Of a stretch of 64,000 bases of DNA, positions 12,234-23,269 are shown piece by piece. The position numbers and the translations under genes are program-made. The notes under the pieces are model-generated. The model ran no database searches and had not been told where the DNA came from. It was given only the letters and a program-made list of their open reading frames with translations. The stretch comes from Benincasa hispida (taxonomy: Eukaryota; Streptophyta; Magnoliopsida; Cucurbitales; Cucurbitaceae): positions 32,011,997 through 32,075,996 of the forward strand of contig NC_052349.1 in assembly GCF_009727055.1 (NCBI RefSeq). Direction: 5' to 3'. How positions within the stretch are numbered: the first letter of the stretch is position 1; each line of letters starts with the position of its first letter.

Positions 12234-13600
12234 TGTTGGGTTTTTATGTCCTAAAACCCGCAGTTTGTAAAAGATAAACATTTTCTATAGTCAATAAACT
12301 TATTATTGATTTTATAAATTGCATATATAAAAGTTTAAATCCAATAAACTAAGACCCATGACTATTACATGAGTACTTGAACTTTATGTGGAGACATAAA
12401 AATGGATCAAGTTCGAGTAAATAGTCAAAATGATCTATAGTATATGAATAAGGTTAGGTGCCTTATTCTGGTAATACTATTGGATGCGGCCTACTCTGTA
12501 GTTGTTACAAAGAGTTGTAAAGTGCTACAAACGAAACGATCCTAATTTGTACATGTTATGACATGAGAAGTGAGAGCATCCTATGCAATGAGTTTGCATA
12601 AGATCGAACCAGGAAATAAGTCACTCTTACTTTATAACGTTGTTTACTGTATAAGTCTGACTATTTCACTTAGATGACCTAGGCAACTCGATCTTAATTC
12701 TGAGCTAACTATGAACTCTTGTTTATTTGGGATTATCCTTAGATTTTCATAGGTGAGGGTTGGCTCAACAACGTTGGCTCAATAAGTCTCCCATTTCAGG
12801 GGTAAGACTGAATAGATAACTGGGGACATAGGGTGCAAGACGAAATTAACGCTTATTCGATTTAGGGATTGGAGAAAGGTTGTTCTCTCAAGTCTGAATC
12901 CAGGTCTTGAACAAAGGGCCACACCCTCTCACTGGGCTGAGAGAATTTTTGTTCAGTGATTGGATCACAAACCAATTGTTCATTAGAGGATCAGTAGGAA
13001 CTTAAGGAACAAGACGTAATCTCGGGGGTAAAACAGACATTGACCCATAAATTATTACGAATAACCTGTGAAGGGTAGACTTATTAATTATGGTTAAATC
13101 ATGTGGACATAATATATCTACAATGAGAAGAGTAAAACTATGGGCTTTAGTGGAAGGGCCCATTAGTTAACGAATGAGGGTTAATTCGAGGTAATGAGTT
13201 TAGTCAATTAATCTCGGATCATTGAAGCCCATGATCTGTAGGTCTGCGAGGTCCCCTACTAGCTCGTAAATGGATTAACTTTAGAGTAACGTGATAAGTT
13301 AATTTGAAACGTTCAAATTAGAATTAAGGGAATAAGTAATTATATGAGATATAATTACACGTTTAATTTTAATATTTAAACGGAATAGGAGAATAAATAT
13401 TTAAATATGATTTAAATATATGAATGTGGATTTGTGTAAAATTACTTTAATATTTGATATTAAATTAATAAGAATTATTTAAATTGTTTAAACAATTATT
13501 TATTAATTTTATTAAGAAAATTAATTTATGAAATTAATTTTGCAAAATTAATACTTTTTTCAATTTTAGAATTCAAATTTATTTTTGAAATTATTTTGGA
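12234..13600 (+). mobile_element. LTR fragment of copia family B (palindrome-free subtype)
   Basis: The start TGTTGGGTTTTTATGTCC matches the minus-strand LTR ending at 29717 (TATTGGGTTTTATGTCC). Downstream it shares the family's ordered blocks, such as CCTTATTCTGGTAATACTAT with GGATGCGGCC, GAACTTAAGGAACAAGACG, and the GAATGAGGGTTAATTCGAGG region. The right end is not sharp: it runs into the short LTR of another copia element (to 13842). There is no CGATCG palindrome array, unlike five other LTRs of the family. I could not confirm a target duplication. Confidence 0.65.
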
Positions 13601-13842
13601 AAATTTAAAAAAGAAAAACACTAAAATGGAATGTTGGTTTTTTCCATTATCATCTTAAACTTGCTCACACAAAACCCATTTCTCTACAACCTCTATTTAT
13701 AGGGTTTTGAGAATGGTGGTTACAAGAATGAAAAATAAAGAGGAGACAAGATAATTATGGAATTAACTAGAGAGGTTAATTGATGAGCTTTAACCGGTGG
13801 AGGTTATGTATGGACATCTACATAATTATCATATTTATAATA
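13600..13842 (-). mobile_element. short 3' LTR of a decayed copia element
   Basis: On the minus strand a purine-rich AAGGAGGAG (polypurine tract) precedes TATTATAAATATGATAATTATG, a mutated TG start of a short LTR. The LTR contains CTATAAATAGAGG (minus strand, plus 13690-13702), a good TATA box, followed by leader-like sequence. The left end is approximate. It belongs to the pol remnant at 13843-16484. Confidence 0.55.
13693..13701 (-). promoter_or_regulatory. TATA box of the short copia LTR
   Basis: TATAAATAG on the minus strand lies about 140 bp into the LTR, where the U3/R border of short plant copia LTRs is expected. It was found by motif and position only. Confidence 0.5.
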
Positions 13843-16484
13843 CTCCTCCTTAGGTGTCCATAATATATAGAATATATGCCTTGTTAAAACCTTACTAAGA
13901 AAAATTCAATGGGATAAAAACCTAGTGAAGAAAAAAGAGCACATCATTCATATACTTTAATAATAGCTTCATTAAAAACCTTGCTAGGAATACCCAGTGG
14001 GACAAAACCATAGTCAAGGGAAAAAGAGTGCAACATATTTACTCTCCCTCATGAAAACATCACTTGATACTTTTGGTTGTAATATACAAACGTTGTGTGT
14101 TTAATTTCTCAAATGTTGTTGCAGGTAACACCTTCGTCAATAAGTCTCCCAAGTCATCTTTTGAAGAAAATCATTGAATAGTGATGTTGGTACTTTATGC
14201 ATTATCATCTTCATGTAAGAACACTATTAGCAAGCCCCGTATATCATCAAGATTTTAACATGATTTTAGTTGTTATGATCTGCTTCATAAGCTGCCATGA
14301 TATAAACAATCTTCTCTATGTACTAAGTAACCTATTTAAGATCTACTTCTAATGGGTTAGATAAGTAACTTGCATCTTCACAATCAATTAGATCACAATT
14401 AGATTTATGAGAATAAAATAAATCCATATAAACTAATTCTCAAATAAAAACATAACATATGTTTAACTCTACTATAATATCTTTCTTTAGAGGAATATTA
14501 TATTTATGCTACGATAGGTAGCGTATAAACTAGTAAAAATATAAATGCACTTATTTTCTAAAAATTATGGTTTCTTGGAACCTAAAGTTTTTAATTATAT
14601 TTATGATATCAGATAATATAAATTTTCACACCAAATGAGTGAACCATCAAGAAATGTTCAATGGTGGAACTAGTCCATATAAGATCTTTTATGTACAAAT
14701 TGATGCAATTTCATTTGCTTTATGCTTTATTTGCAAGCTAAGGCAAAACTTACCATCTTAATTTCTTTCTTAAGAAACTCTATTGCCTTTGAAATCTCTT
14801 CAGAAGTTTCTGTTCAAATCGTCAANNNNNNNNNNNNNNNNNNNNNNNNNNNNNNNNNNNNNNNNNNNNNNNNNNNNNNNNNNNNNNNNNNNNNNNNNNN
14901 NNNNNNNNNNNNNNNNNNNNNNNNNNNNNNNNNNNNNNNNNNNNNNNNNNNNNNNNNNNNNNAATATTTTATTTATATTATTTTGGTACCTTTAATCCTT
15001 TAGGGATATATTAGTAAAAGATTCATATAAATGTACAATAACTACATTATAAGATGCATGTTAAACTTTTTATGTACAGTTAGATAAATTAAATATATCA
15101 TGGTATTGTATCCACTATAGGATAGTATGTCTCCTCATAATCAATACCAGTTCTTTGCGAGAATTATTGTGGAACTTGTCTCGATTTATATATTGCGACC
15201 CTATTCTATTTATTTTTCTTACAAATACTCACTTGTATCTCACATATTTGACATTCTTTAATGCTTAGACTACTGGTTCTTACGATTTGAAAAATGAATT
15301 TATTTCTATTGGATTGTTTCTTTCCACATAAGTCAATCCTTTCTATGTCACGACATTTTTAATATATCTGAGTATATTATACTCAGTTTCATAAAGAATA
15401 TCGTGAGCAACATTGTATGCAAAAATGTTATCAACTTATTTAAGTATGGTTCCATCTTTTTCTTGTCATGACATATAATAACAATTAGATTGTGTAGTAA
15501 ATAATCCACCCGTCAGGGGTTCAAAGTATTTTATTTAATTTATGTTTCCAACTTTTCCTTAACTCTTCCCCTTAACGTTGAAAAATTTGTCTCGTTAATA
15601 ACATATAAATTGTGTAGTAAACAATCCATCTGTTAGGGGTTCATAGTAATTAATTGATGTAAAATCATTTCAACATGGATTTTAATTGCTCCATCATCTT
15701 AATTGTTGTTGTGAAACAATTTAAACATTTACTGCATATCTTGATGAAATATATTTAACATATGGACATAAGTTCATTAGTCATTGATTGAGTATACACA
15801 ATAACATGATCTCATACAGATCTAGAAGTTTTGCTAGTTGAACATAAGCTACATGATGTTTAACACTTATCCCGATCAATTATCAAATATTTGGGATGCA
15901 AACTCACTAGCATTATCAAAACAAAATAATAAGTATATATGTGACAATAAAAATCATAAAAGCATGAATGTGTTCCGAAAGTAAGAAAGGTTCAATTTCA
16001 ATTTTAGTTAGTGAGAGTTTGATAATTAATCTCTTTAGAACACGACACCATGAGAATTTATTAGATGGAAGAATCTTCTAGTTCTCAATGGATGTCAATG
16101 TATATTCTCTATAATTATTTTCACTATTGAACCAAAATGACTCATCATGTCAAAGGAAAATATATTTGGATCAATGAACTTCAGGTTCATTGTTGCATAT
16201 ATTTCAACTACCTAAATATAGTGAATACAATTTAGAAGGAAATACATAACTTTTCTACATGCACTTCCCATGGAAGACAATAGAGATAGTATATAAATAT
16301 CATATGTCATTCTTATTATCAATCTTTCTTGATGATATATTATAACGTATACCTTCCAAATTTACAAAACTTCTCTTTTATTTACAAGAGAATAAAGTAT
16401 ATCAATTATCAATTTTGCTCCCCTGGCAAAATATTGTTTTCTTTTTCAAAATCTTTAATTAAGTCTACAGGACTTAATATCATA
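13843..16484 (-). pseudogene. heavily decayed Ty1/copia pol (minus strand)
   Basis: Read on the minus strand, the C-terminal end of RNase H is recognisable at 14160-14070 as LGDLLTKVLPATTFEKLN. The reverse transcriptase N-terminal motif appears near 15165-15110 as QRTGIDYEETYYPIVDTI. Other parts are unreadable because of many stops and frameshifts. The sequence order (RT at higher plus coordinates, RNase H lower, then polypurine tract and LTR at 13842-13600) fits one minus-strand element. It is interrupted by an assembly gap (14826-14962) and by the CACTA element, and resumes at 19869. Confidence 0.7.
14826..14962. other. assembly gap (137 N)
   Basis: A run of undetermined bases lies inside the decayed copia element. 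Frames that run through it are meaningless. Confidence 0.99.
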
Positions 16485-16499
16485 CACTACAAGAAAAAG

Positions 16500-16830
16500 A
16501 GATATCCAGACGCTAAACACAACCATCGGCAGTTCAATCGTTGGGAGATATACTATCTCTAGATGTCATACAAAAATCGTCAGGAGTTACTTATCACTCC
16601 CGATGTTGGTTACATTTTGTTGGGAGTCATGACCTAACTCCCGACGGGTAAGTTACCTGTCGGGAGTTACGCATAACTCTCGACGCCATTTCAATTTCGT
16701 CGGAGAGTACACGCTGGGTTTTACTTTACATATGACCTAACTCACTGAAGGTATTTTATATGCTCGTCGGGAGTTTAGGTACTAATTCCCAATGATATAT
16801 AGTACGCATCAGGAGTTATAACGCTAAATA
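16500..16830. repeat. left subterminal repeats of the CACTA element
   Basis: Multiple copies of (C)TCGGGAGTTA and CTCCCGACG occur in both orientations within about 330 bp of the left end. In En/Spm elements such subterminal motifs bind the element's TNPA-like protein. That role is inferred here. Confidence 0.8.
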
Positions 16831-16859
16831 AGCGATCTGAAATATTCGACTCTACTTCT

Positions 16860-17110
16860 CTTCTTCCCCCCCCGCCCCCCCCGCTCTTGCTTTTCATCCC
16901 TTCTGCCTCTCCCTTTGCTCCGTCGATCAAAAATCGATTTGCGTTGAACGTCGTCGTGGAATGCCTTCTTCCACCGTCAAATGTTATCTTTAGAGCAAGT
17001 CAAACACCTTCTTCTGCCGTTGAAAAAGATGATTTTTCACCGTCGAACGCCTCCCCTCCATCCTCTACCATCAAACGTCTCCCCTCCGCCGTGAAGCGCC
17101 TACTTCAGGT
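16860..17110 (+). other. C-rich leader-like stretch inside the CACTA element
   Basis: A run of C with a single G (16867-16883) is followed by a C/T-rich open stretch (16887-17165, Ser/Pro-rich translation). It ends with CTTCAG/GTAATT near 17105, which resembles an exon/intron border. It may be an old 5' exon of the element's gene. No protein family is recognisable. Confidence 0.3.
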
Positions 17111-17681
17111 AATTTCTCTCTATTTGAATCAATTTTATGAGTTGTATGAACTGTTTTTTAGGTAATATTGTTATAGATTAAAAAATCCTATGATTTGGGC
17201 TTTGAGTTAAGGGAACCTTAAGGCTAGTTGTGATAATGAATCAATTTGAGCTTGAACTTGAGCTTGAGCCTGAGCTTAAAAAAGGAAATTATTGGCATTT
17301 AGAATAACTTTGGTTTTCTAATTGAGCAATTCTTAGATCTCTCTTTTGGTTTGTAAGAAGTTATAGTTGAGTTCTGGATTGTGATTATGAACGATGGAAT
17401 TTTGGCTTCTTTTTGTGGGAGTCTGTTGTAGGTTTGAAAGATGAGTTTGATGAGTCTATGTGAAATGTGCAATGTTGAGCACAATTTGACTTATTAATAA
17501 ATTGTCTGAAAGTTAAACATTTGTAGTTGAGAAACGCATCCATATGTCTCTTATAATTCTATTCTTATTTCTATGAGTATATATAAGCCTCTAAAAGCTA
17601 ACCACCATTCTTTATCTACACAACACAGGTTATAATTTATTTTGGATTATAAGTTGGGTAAAAAAAGATTTATTTTTAAGG

Positions 17682-18290
17682 ATGAATAAAGAATGGATAA
17701 AACTTAGAAATAAGTTATCGGTCGAGTGTAGAGAAGAAGTATCCCAATTTTTAGAAGTGATGAAGTTTCATGTTAATGATTTCGGATGAACAAGATGCCC
17801 ATGCAAGAATTATATGAATTCAATGTGGGAATCATTAGAGGGTGTGGAGCAACATCTACTAATATATGAAATATCTCCCTCATACTGTGAATGGGTTATC
17901 ATGGAGAGCCAATCAGCTTAGCTAGAGATTTTGAATGTCATACAACTTATTCATTACATAATCATGAAGAAACTAACATAGAATGTAATGTTGTGAAAGA
18001 AAATAAAATGTTGAATATTATAAACGATCTACAAGTTTCAATTGAAAACAAAGACGCAAATGAAGAAGGGATTGAGAATAAAATATCCTCTAATGGTCGA
18101 GAAAGAGATACCACAAACTTATTTAGGATTTAATGGCTGAAGCAAGTAATGAACTATACCCTGATTGTTTGCAATTTTCGTTCTTGAACTTTTTAGGGAA
18201 GTTGATGCATATCAAAATTCTAAATGGATGAAGTAACAAATCGTTTGACATGTTGTTAGAATTGTTATATATGATTACTTCATTATCTAG
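17682..18290 (+). pseudogene. CACTA transposase N-terminal fragment (transposase-associated domain)
   Basis: From the ATG at 17682 the frame reads MNKEWIKLRNKLSVECREEV, then after one stop RCPCKNYMNSMWESLEGVEQ and HLLIYEISPSYCEW. This is the transposase-associated domain that opens plant En/Spm (TNP2-type) transposases, including its CPC motif. A one-base loss near 17895 shifts the frame to YHGEPIS, which continues as the open frame 17891-18133. After another stop, the TNP2 start ELYPDCLQFSFLNFLGKLMH and SNKSFDMLLELLYMITSLS is readable near 18150-18280, with TGA in place of the expected Trp after ILNG. Nothing of the catalytic domain follows. It is clearly non-functional. Confidence 0.8.
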
Positions 18291-18423
18291 TCGCTAATAT
18301 ATTGTTATCCTTCAGTTATGGTAGCAAAGTAGTTATGTCTTACTAATGGCTATCCTGCAATTATGGTAGCCAAACAACTGGATTTTGATGTGTTTTCTGG
18401 AGTTTGTGTGTTTCTGGATGTTT

Positions 18424-19120
18424 ATGAAATTTGAATGTTGTGTAGGGTGGGTTGAGATTAGTTATACTTGTTTTGGAGTTCAACTTGGAATTTTTTGTTT
18501 GTTTGTGGAAGAATATGAATTTTGAATGTTGTGTGAGATGGATTGAGATTAGTTATCTTTCTTTTGGAGTTCAACTTGTGGTTTTTGTGTGTTTGTGGAG
18601 GTTTAAGGTTGAGAATATGTAGTCTTGGAAGTATGCTGATTTTTTTATATTGTAGGATTGTAGAATTTATCTTATGGCTTTTGTTTGTTTATGAAAGTTT
18701 ATGAATTTTGAATGTTGTGTGGGACATGTTGAGATTAGTTATCTTTCTTTTGGAGTTCAACTTGTGGTTTTTGTGTATTTGTGGAGGTTTAAGGTTGAGA
18801 ACATGTAGAAGTTTGTTGATTTTCTTTATTTTGTAGAATTGTAGGATTCATCTTATAACTTTTATTTGTTTGTGGAAGTTAATAAATTTTGAATGTTGTG
18901 TGGAATGGGTTGAGATTAGTTATCTTTCTTCTGAAGTTCAACTTGTGGTTTTTGTGTATTTGTGGAGGTTTAAGGTTGAGAACATGTAGTCTTGGGAGTG
19001 TATCGATTTTCTTTATTTTATAGGATTATAGGATTCATCTTATGACTTTTGTTTATTTGTGGAAATTAATGAATTTTGAATGTTATGTGGAGTGGGTTAA
19101 GATTAGTTTTCATATGAGGG
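18424..19120 (+). repeat. tandem repeat, period about 185 bp, inside the CACTA element
   Basis: Units begin TGAATTTTGAATGTTGTGTG at about 18518, 18703, 18887 and 19070, with a shortened unit at about 18424. Each continues with GGTTGAGATTAGTTATCTTT and GGAGTTCAACTTGTGG. Units differ by scattered substitutions. The spacing is about 94, 185, 184 and 183 bp. The repeat has no coding potential. Confidence 0.85.
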
Positions 19121-19199
19121 GTTGAGAGTTCTTTTTACATTTAGTCTTCATATATACAAAAATGTTTTCTAATTAATGTAATTGTAGATAAACAACTAT

Positions 19200-19251
19200 T
19201 TTGGAGATGTTGTTTGGAGATGTTGTTGGAGATGCCATTTGGAGATGTCAT
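19200..19251 (+). repeat. short tandem repeat TTGGAGATG(T/C)
   Basis: Four close copies of TTGGAGATG with 2-6 bp spacers lie directly downstream of the 185-bp repeat array. The region is non-coding. Confidence 0.6.
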
Positions 19252-19479
19252 CACACTTTCTTCTATGTATTCGTCAAGACATATTCGTTTTGTAGACCAT
19301 CTTTGCCAATTTTCTCTCTTTTGTGTAATAAAGGATATTGTCAACTTTGTTTTTGTTTTTTTATTTGCATGTGAATACATTTTGTTCTTTATGTATTTGA
19401 TTTGCTTAATAATGTTCTAAATTTTAGGTTATTTAGATCAAAATTAAAAAAAAAAACAAAAAAAAGCTTGGATAGTACA

Positions 19480-19830
19480 TTATTTCCCAATGAGGGCGTC
19501 GAGAGTTCTATTATATCTCGGCGGCTAGTCAATCATTGGGAGTTTGATTTCAGAAACTAAGTTTCTGAATCAAACTCTTAAACTCCCAACGATGGTAATA
19601 TCGTCGGGAGATCAGGGAACTTCTGACGGATGAATACATCTGTCAGGAGTAAATAAACTCCCGACATTGTACATGAGGCGTTAGGAATTGTTCTAACTCC
19701 CGACGTTGTACATGAGGTGTTCGGAATTGTTCTAACTCCCAACGGTGTGCATTTGCACGTCAGGAGATGGTTTCCCGACGAGTATATCCTGACCAAACTT
19801 TCAACGCGTTATTTACCATTTTCTGGTGAT
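19480..19830. repeat. right subterminal repeats of the CACTA element
   Basis: Copies of CTCCCGACG(T/G) and CGTC(G/A)GGAG occur in both orientations, including a near-duplicate pair around CCCGACGTTGTACATGAGG (19670-19715). They mirror the left subterminal region. Confidence 0.8.
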
Positions 19831-19868
19831 TCAGAGCGTTGGGAAAGTGGCGTTTTCTTGTAGTGATA

Positions 19869-22080
19869 TTTGATTTTTCAGTTCAAGCATTTGAATTTTT
19901 TAAAACATATTCTCTACTTTTAAGTATGCATATATATATTATATGTAAAACATAAATATTATTTGTTCTTATTCTCTTCAGGATATTTAAAAGAAACCAA
20001 AATATATCGTATACAAAATTTCAAAAACAATAATAATCTCTTCAAGAGTTTCAAAGAAACTTATAACATAATATCATAAATTTTTCATTATTTGAACCCA
20101 ACCAACTCAAAAGTGTTGATAACCCAACCCAAACTGTACAGGTTGGGTTGAGTTCGGGTCATCGGTTTTTTCAACACCCCTATTATCTTTTGAGAAGCTT
20201 TCATGAAGAAAATATATTCTCCCACCACACCTCTACCTTCAACAGGAGAGGATTCTAATCCTTGTATAGTTGCTAATTTGGTTAAGTTTCTCTTCTTCTC
20301 AAATAGTTGGTATATATAAACTGTAATGGTAATATGGAACATGTTTTACGTTGATGCACCAATTCCCGGCTCAGTACCAATTTGGTTGACCTCATTTGTT
20401 TTCTGTGCCAGGATGTACCGTGAAACAATTACATTTATGAGAAAGCATCTGCGCTATGAACAAGAAGTCTTAACACATGCTAGTCTTGCATGTACTTATC
20501 ATTTGAAGGTATTTGAACATTTTATGTTTTTTCTTCTCTATTCTTTTTCATGTTTTACTTGTCAATGAAGTTTTTAAATATGTATAGTATTTTGTTTTTC
20601 TAGTGTTATTTTAGTGCATGTGCATGTTAAATCAATTTTTAAGTAACTTAAGTCATGTGAGAATCAACATCATAAAATGGATTGGAAATGCTCTCTAATT
20701 TCCATTATGTTACAACACTTTTTTGTTGTTTTTTGGGGAGAGGGGGTGGGGGTAGCGGGTTGAACAGGATTATTTTCGAACACCCTTGAGTATATGGTTT
20801 AAGCATTGCTAATTTTGTGTCTAAATTTCTTAAAATAAAATTCCCTTTGTCCTTTTATGCAAGTTCATTTCACTGCAGCCATTACATACTACCACAAGGT
20901 AAGTTTGTACTGACTTGGTTTTCGTTTCATTCGGTTCTGCATTCTTAATTACCTTACAAATGTGACCTATCATATTTACTGATTAGTGTACCTTCGACAT
21001 AAGTGTTATTGTTTTAGTTGTGGGAAGAAATTTTGGTAGTTATGTGAGTCATAGGAGAGCATTGTTATTAACCTATCGGGGAATATTACGTTAACTTATC
21101 ATAAATAATGTCTCATGAGAGGGACATCAAAGTTATGAAATTCGATGCTAGTTAATTGGGACATCAAAGTTATGAAATAAGATGCTAGTTAATTGAGTCT
21201 AGCATATTTGTAGTTGGATGGTATTAGTGGCATTATCATGCATTAAAAGGACGTCAGTATTGGAAACCTGGGCTGGGCATAATATTCTATTTCAGGCTTC
21301 ATTGATTTGATTTTGCCCTTGTTGCTTGTGAATCAATTGTGGCTGAAACTAGAACATTAGTTCTACACTGAAATGTTAAGTTTAGCTCTTATGGACGAAT
21401 GCCAAAATGGGATGGATTCAAAGGCAGACCTTCGGCAAAGTGAGGTATTTGTTTAATTGGGGCTTATTTAAATATAATCTTTACGCCACAATCATGTTTC
21501 TACATTATTTTTTAAGTTTGTGAATTAGATTGATTGTAGCTCATATAATCATTAGTTTGATTCTTGTACCAAAGATGAATCTAAAATATACTATAACAGT
21601 TATATTCTTTTGTTCGTCTTTTAATCAATATAACACCTCGTTTTTCAATTAAATTGTTATAAATTTCAAAATACAAAGATTGAATCATTACAAAGATTGA
21701 AAATTAGATATAATTGTCGAAGGCTGCAAGAGACCTACTTTTCTTCGACTACTCCTCGTGTTTGAAGAATGGGCAGCCAATTAAAGCAACTAAATCTTTC
21801 TGACTGTCTTGGGTTTGGGATTTTGAGTCTGTTTTCCCCTTCAAAAGACCTACAAATAGCTTTGCTAGATCATAGTAGACTTTCACTTCTTCACCTTCTG
21901 TGTAACTTGAAAAAAAAAAAAAAGTACTCGAATTATTCTGCTACACATTGAAAGTTTAGGTATTCATCCTCTATAGAGCTCCCATACTTGGCTAGATATA
22001 TCTCCGAGGTGCCCACAAAAGAAAAAAACACATTCAAATACTATGCAACATCCATTTTAATATCATTTTAAGGGAAAAAA
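19869..22080. other. continuation of old copia DNA, then possible exon remnants of an unknown gene
   Basis: 19869-20080 continues the sequence interrupted by the CACTA element. At 20100-20180 there is an imperfect palindrome of CCCAACCCAA / TTGGGTTGAG words. Three later stretches look exon-like because of splice-type borders: 20412-20508 (after GTGCCAG, translation MYRETITFMRKHLRYEQE, ending AAG/GTATTT), about 20880-20902 (ending AAG/GTAAGT) and about 21354-21445. They do not join into a protein I recognise. A frame at 21769-21951 has no known family. These are low-confidence leads only. Confidence 0.3.
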
Positions 22081-22088
22081 AACATGGC

Positions 22089-22094
22089 TTTATT
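22089..22094 (-). terminator. candidate poly(A) signal of the shortened RLP gene
   Basis: AATAAA on the minus strand lies about 30 bp downstream of the stop codon at 22122. It is followed by an A/T-rich stretch. Confidence 0.4.
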
Positions 22095-22121
22095 TATAAA
22101 GAAATGAACATTTACCTGATT

Positions 22122-22874
22122 TTAGTGGAGTGTATTCCATAAAAATTTGAAGTACCCATGTCTCCATCTTCTATGGAGTACTAAACTACAATTGCTTAAA
22201 AACAAACTTTGTAACACGGGAAGTTTGTTAATCGCAATTGTCCAATCATTGGCATCTTCAGAAACTACTGAACTCAAGTCAAGATATTTTAATGATGACA
22301 AAGTATTCGGGATCAGCCATCTAAAGTCATGATTTAACCAATAATTTGATGAAAGATCAAGAATAGACAATTTGGAAAGGTTCCCAAGATGAGGAGGAAT
22401 GGGAGTTGCAAAGTTATTATAAGACAAGTTTAGATAATTCAATTCCATAAGAGAAGCAATATCCTCAAAGACAATTCGATCAAACAGATTATTGCTAAGA
22501 TCTAAGTAGTTAAGGTGTGACAATTGAGTCAAGGAAGAACCAACCTCACCCTTCAAACACCTTTCGTAATTATCAGAGGCATGAAGATCAAGTCCAATGA
22601 TATGATGATGAGTGGTAGTAGTGTTGCTGCATTCAACACCTTTCCAATTGCAACAATCACTGTTGACATCTGTGTCCCAAGAAGAGAGTATATCATATTC
22701 ATCCACTAATTTTTGCTTGAAGGATAAAAGTGCTACTCTTTCCTTCTCCATACACCTTATTTTCTCTTTGACAGATCCATTCAATTCAAGATGGGCAACA
22801 TTTTTTGACACAGAAAGCAAAAGGATGAGATGGATGGAAGCAAAATACCAAATCAGAGCCATGGATACTCTCAT
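22122..22874 (-). CDS. shortened LRR receptor-like protein (in-frame internal deletion)
   Basis: This is a 250-codon open frame. Residues 1-28 form a signal peptide (MRVSMALIWYFASIHLILLL). Residues about 38-82 are the LRRNT_2 cap with its paired cysteines (CMEKERVALLSFKQKL, then SSWDTDVNSDCCNWKGVEC). About four LRRs follow, such as LSHLNYLDLSNNLF, LMELNYLNLSYNNF and LSKLSILDLSSNYW. This is the N-terminal half of a Cf-9-type RLP, a cell-surface recognition protein normally of about 900-1000 residues. After LPVLQSLFLSNCSL the frame passes directly into RRWRHGYFKFLWNTLH. That matches the basic cytoplasmic tail of RLPs, compare RWRHTYFKFL after the membrane helix at 47281-47390. The other LRRs, the C-terminal cap and the helix are missing. 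If expressed, the product would be a small secreted protein; it may equally be a pseudogene. A TATA box (22931) and a poly(A) signal (22089) flank it. The first Met was chosen; a second lies four codons in. Confidence 0.75.
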   Translation of the reverse strand: MRVSMALIWYFASIHLILLLSVSKNVAHLELNGSVKEKIRCMEKERVALLSFKQKLVDEYDILSSWDTDVNSDCCNWKGVECSNTTTTHHHIIGLDLHASDNYERCLKGEVGSSLTQLSHLNYLDLSNNLFDRIVFEDIASLMELNYLNLSYNNFATPIPPHLGNLSKLSILDLSSNYWLNHDFRWLIPNTLSSLKYLDLSSVVSEDANDWTIAINKLPVLQSLFLSNCSLVLHRRWRHGYFKFLWNTLH

Positions 22875-22930
22875 TGTATGCTGTGGGTGAAGACTATTAA
22901 TTGCTAAAGTATGTTCCCCAAACTTGTCAA

Positions 22931-22936
22931 TTTATA
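22931..22936 (-). promoter_or_regulatory. TATA box of the shortened RLP gene
   Basis: TATAAA on the minus strand (in TTATTATAAATTGAC) lies about 57-62 bp upstream of the first ATG. The same sequence is kept in front of two other RLP N-terminal remnants (near 41665 and 38260), which supports a real core promoter. Confidence 0.6.
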
Positions 22937-22946
22937 ATAAAATTTA

Positions 22947-23269
22947 ATATGAGAGAGTGCAAACATTGTCCTAAAAGTAAGGGATATATACCATATTCAT
23001 TAATAAAAAATCATTAAATGAAGATATACAATTAATGATAACTAATAATGAAATTAATTATTTAAAGAAAATTTTCAAATAATTATTACTAAAAACATTT
23101 TGAATTGTTTCTAATATTTTAATTACAAATTAATACGAAAATTTGGGAGAAAGAGTGTACTACAAGGTTAAAATTATCAAAAAAAAGGGAAAATTTAGTT
23201 ATGAAATATAACTAAAGTTTAGAACATGTAAAATATTCTTGATGAAGTAGGTCAATTTTATGATTTTTT
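22947..23269. repeat. RLP upstream flank, duplicated at 42959-43280
   Basis: The stretch from AATATGAGAGAGTGCAAACA to GATGAAGTAGGTCAATTTTATG is nearly identical to 42959-43280. In the other copy 1280 bp of extra sequence separate this flank from the TATA region. At about 23270 the homology ends at the 3' truncation of a copia element. Confidence 0.8.

Larger units (their letters stand above)
16485..19865 (+). mobile_element. non-autonomous CACTA (En/Spm) transposon, 3381 bp
   Basis: The element begins CACTACAAGAAAA and ends TTTTCTTGTAGTG, a perfect 13-bp terminal inverted repeat of CACTA type. It is flanked by the 3-bp duplication ATA (16482-16484 and 19866-19868). Both subterminal regions are filled with short CCGACG/CGTCGGGAGT repeats in both orientations, as usual for this superfamily. 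Inside are a broken N-terminal transposase fragment (17682-18290), a roughly 185-bp tandem repeat (18424-19120) and no DDE transposase domain. It would therefore need a transposase in trans. It sits in an older minus-strand copia remnant. Confidence 0.92.

Noticed and set aside
14722..15003. Two frames crossing the N gap
   Set aside because: Most of each translation is undetermined bases.
20326..20568. Gene exon with MYRETITFMRKHLRYEQE
   Set aside because: Splice-like borders are present, but I recognise no protein family and neighbouring candidate exons do not join in frame. It is kept only as a low-confidence note.
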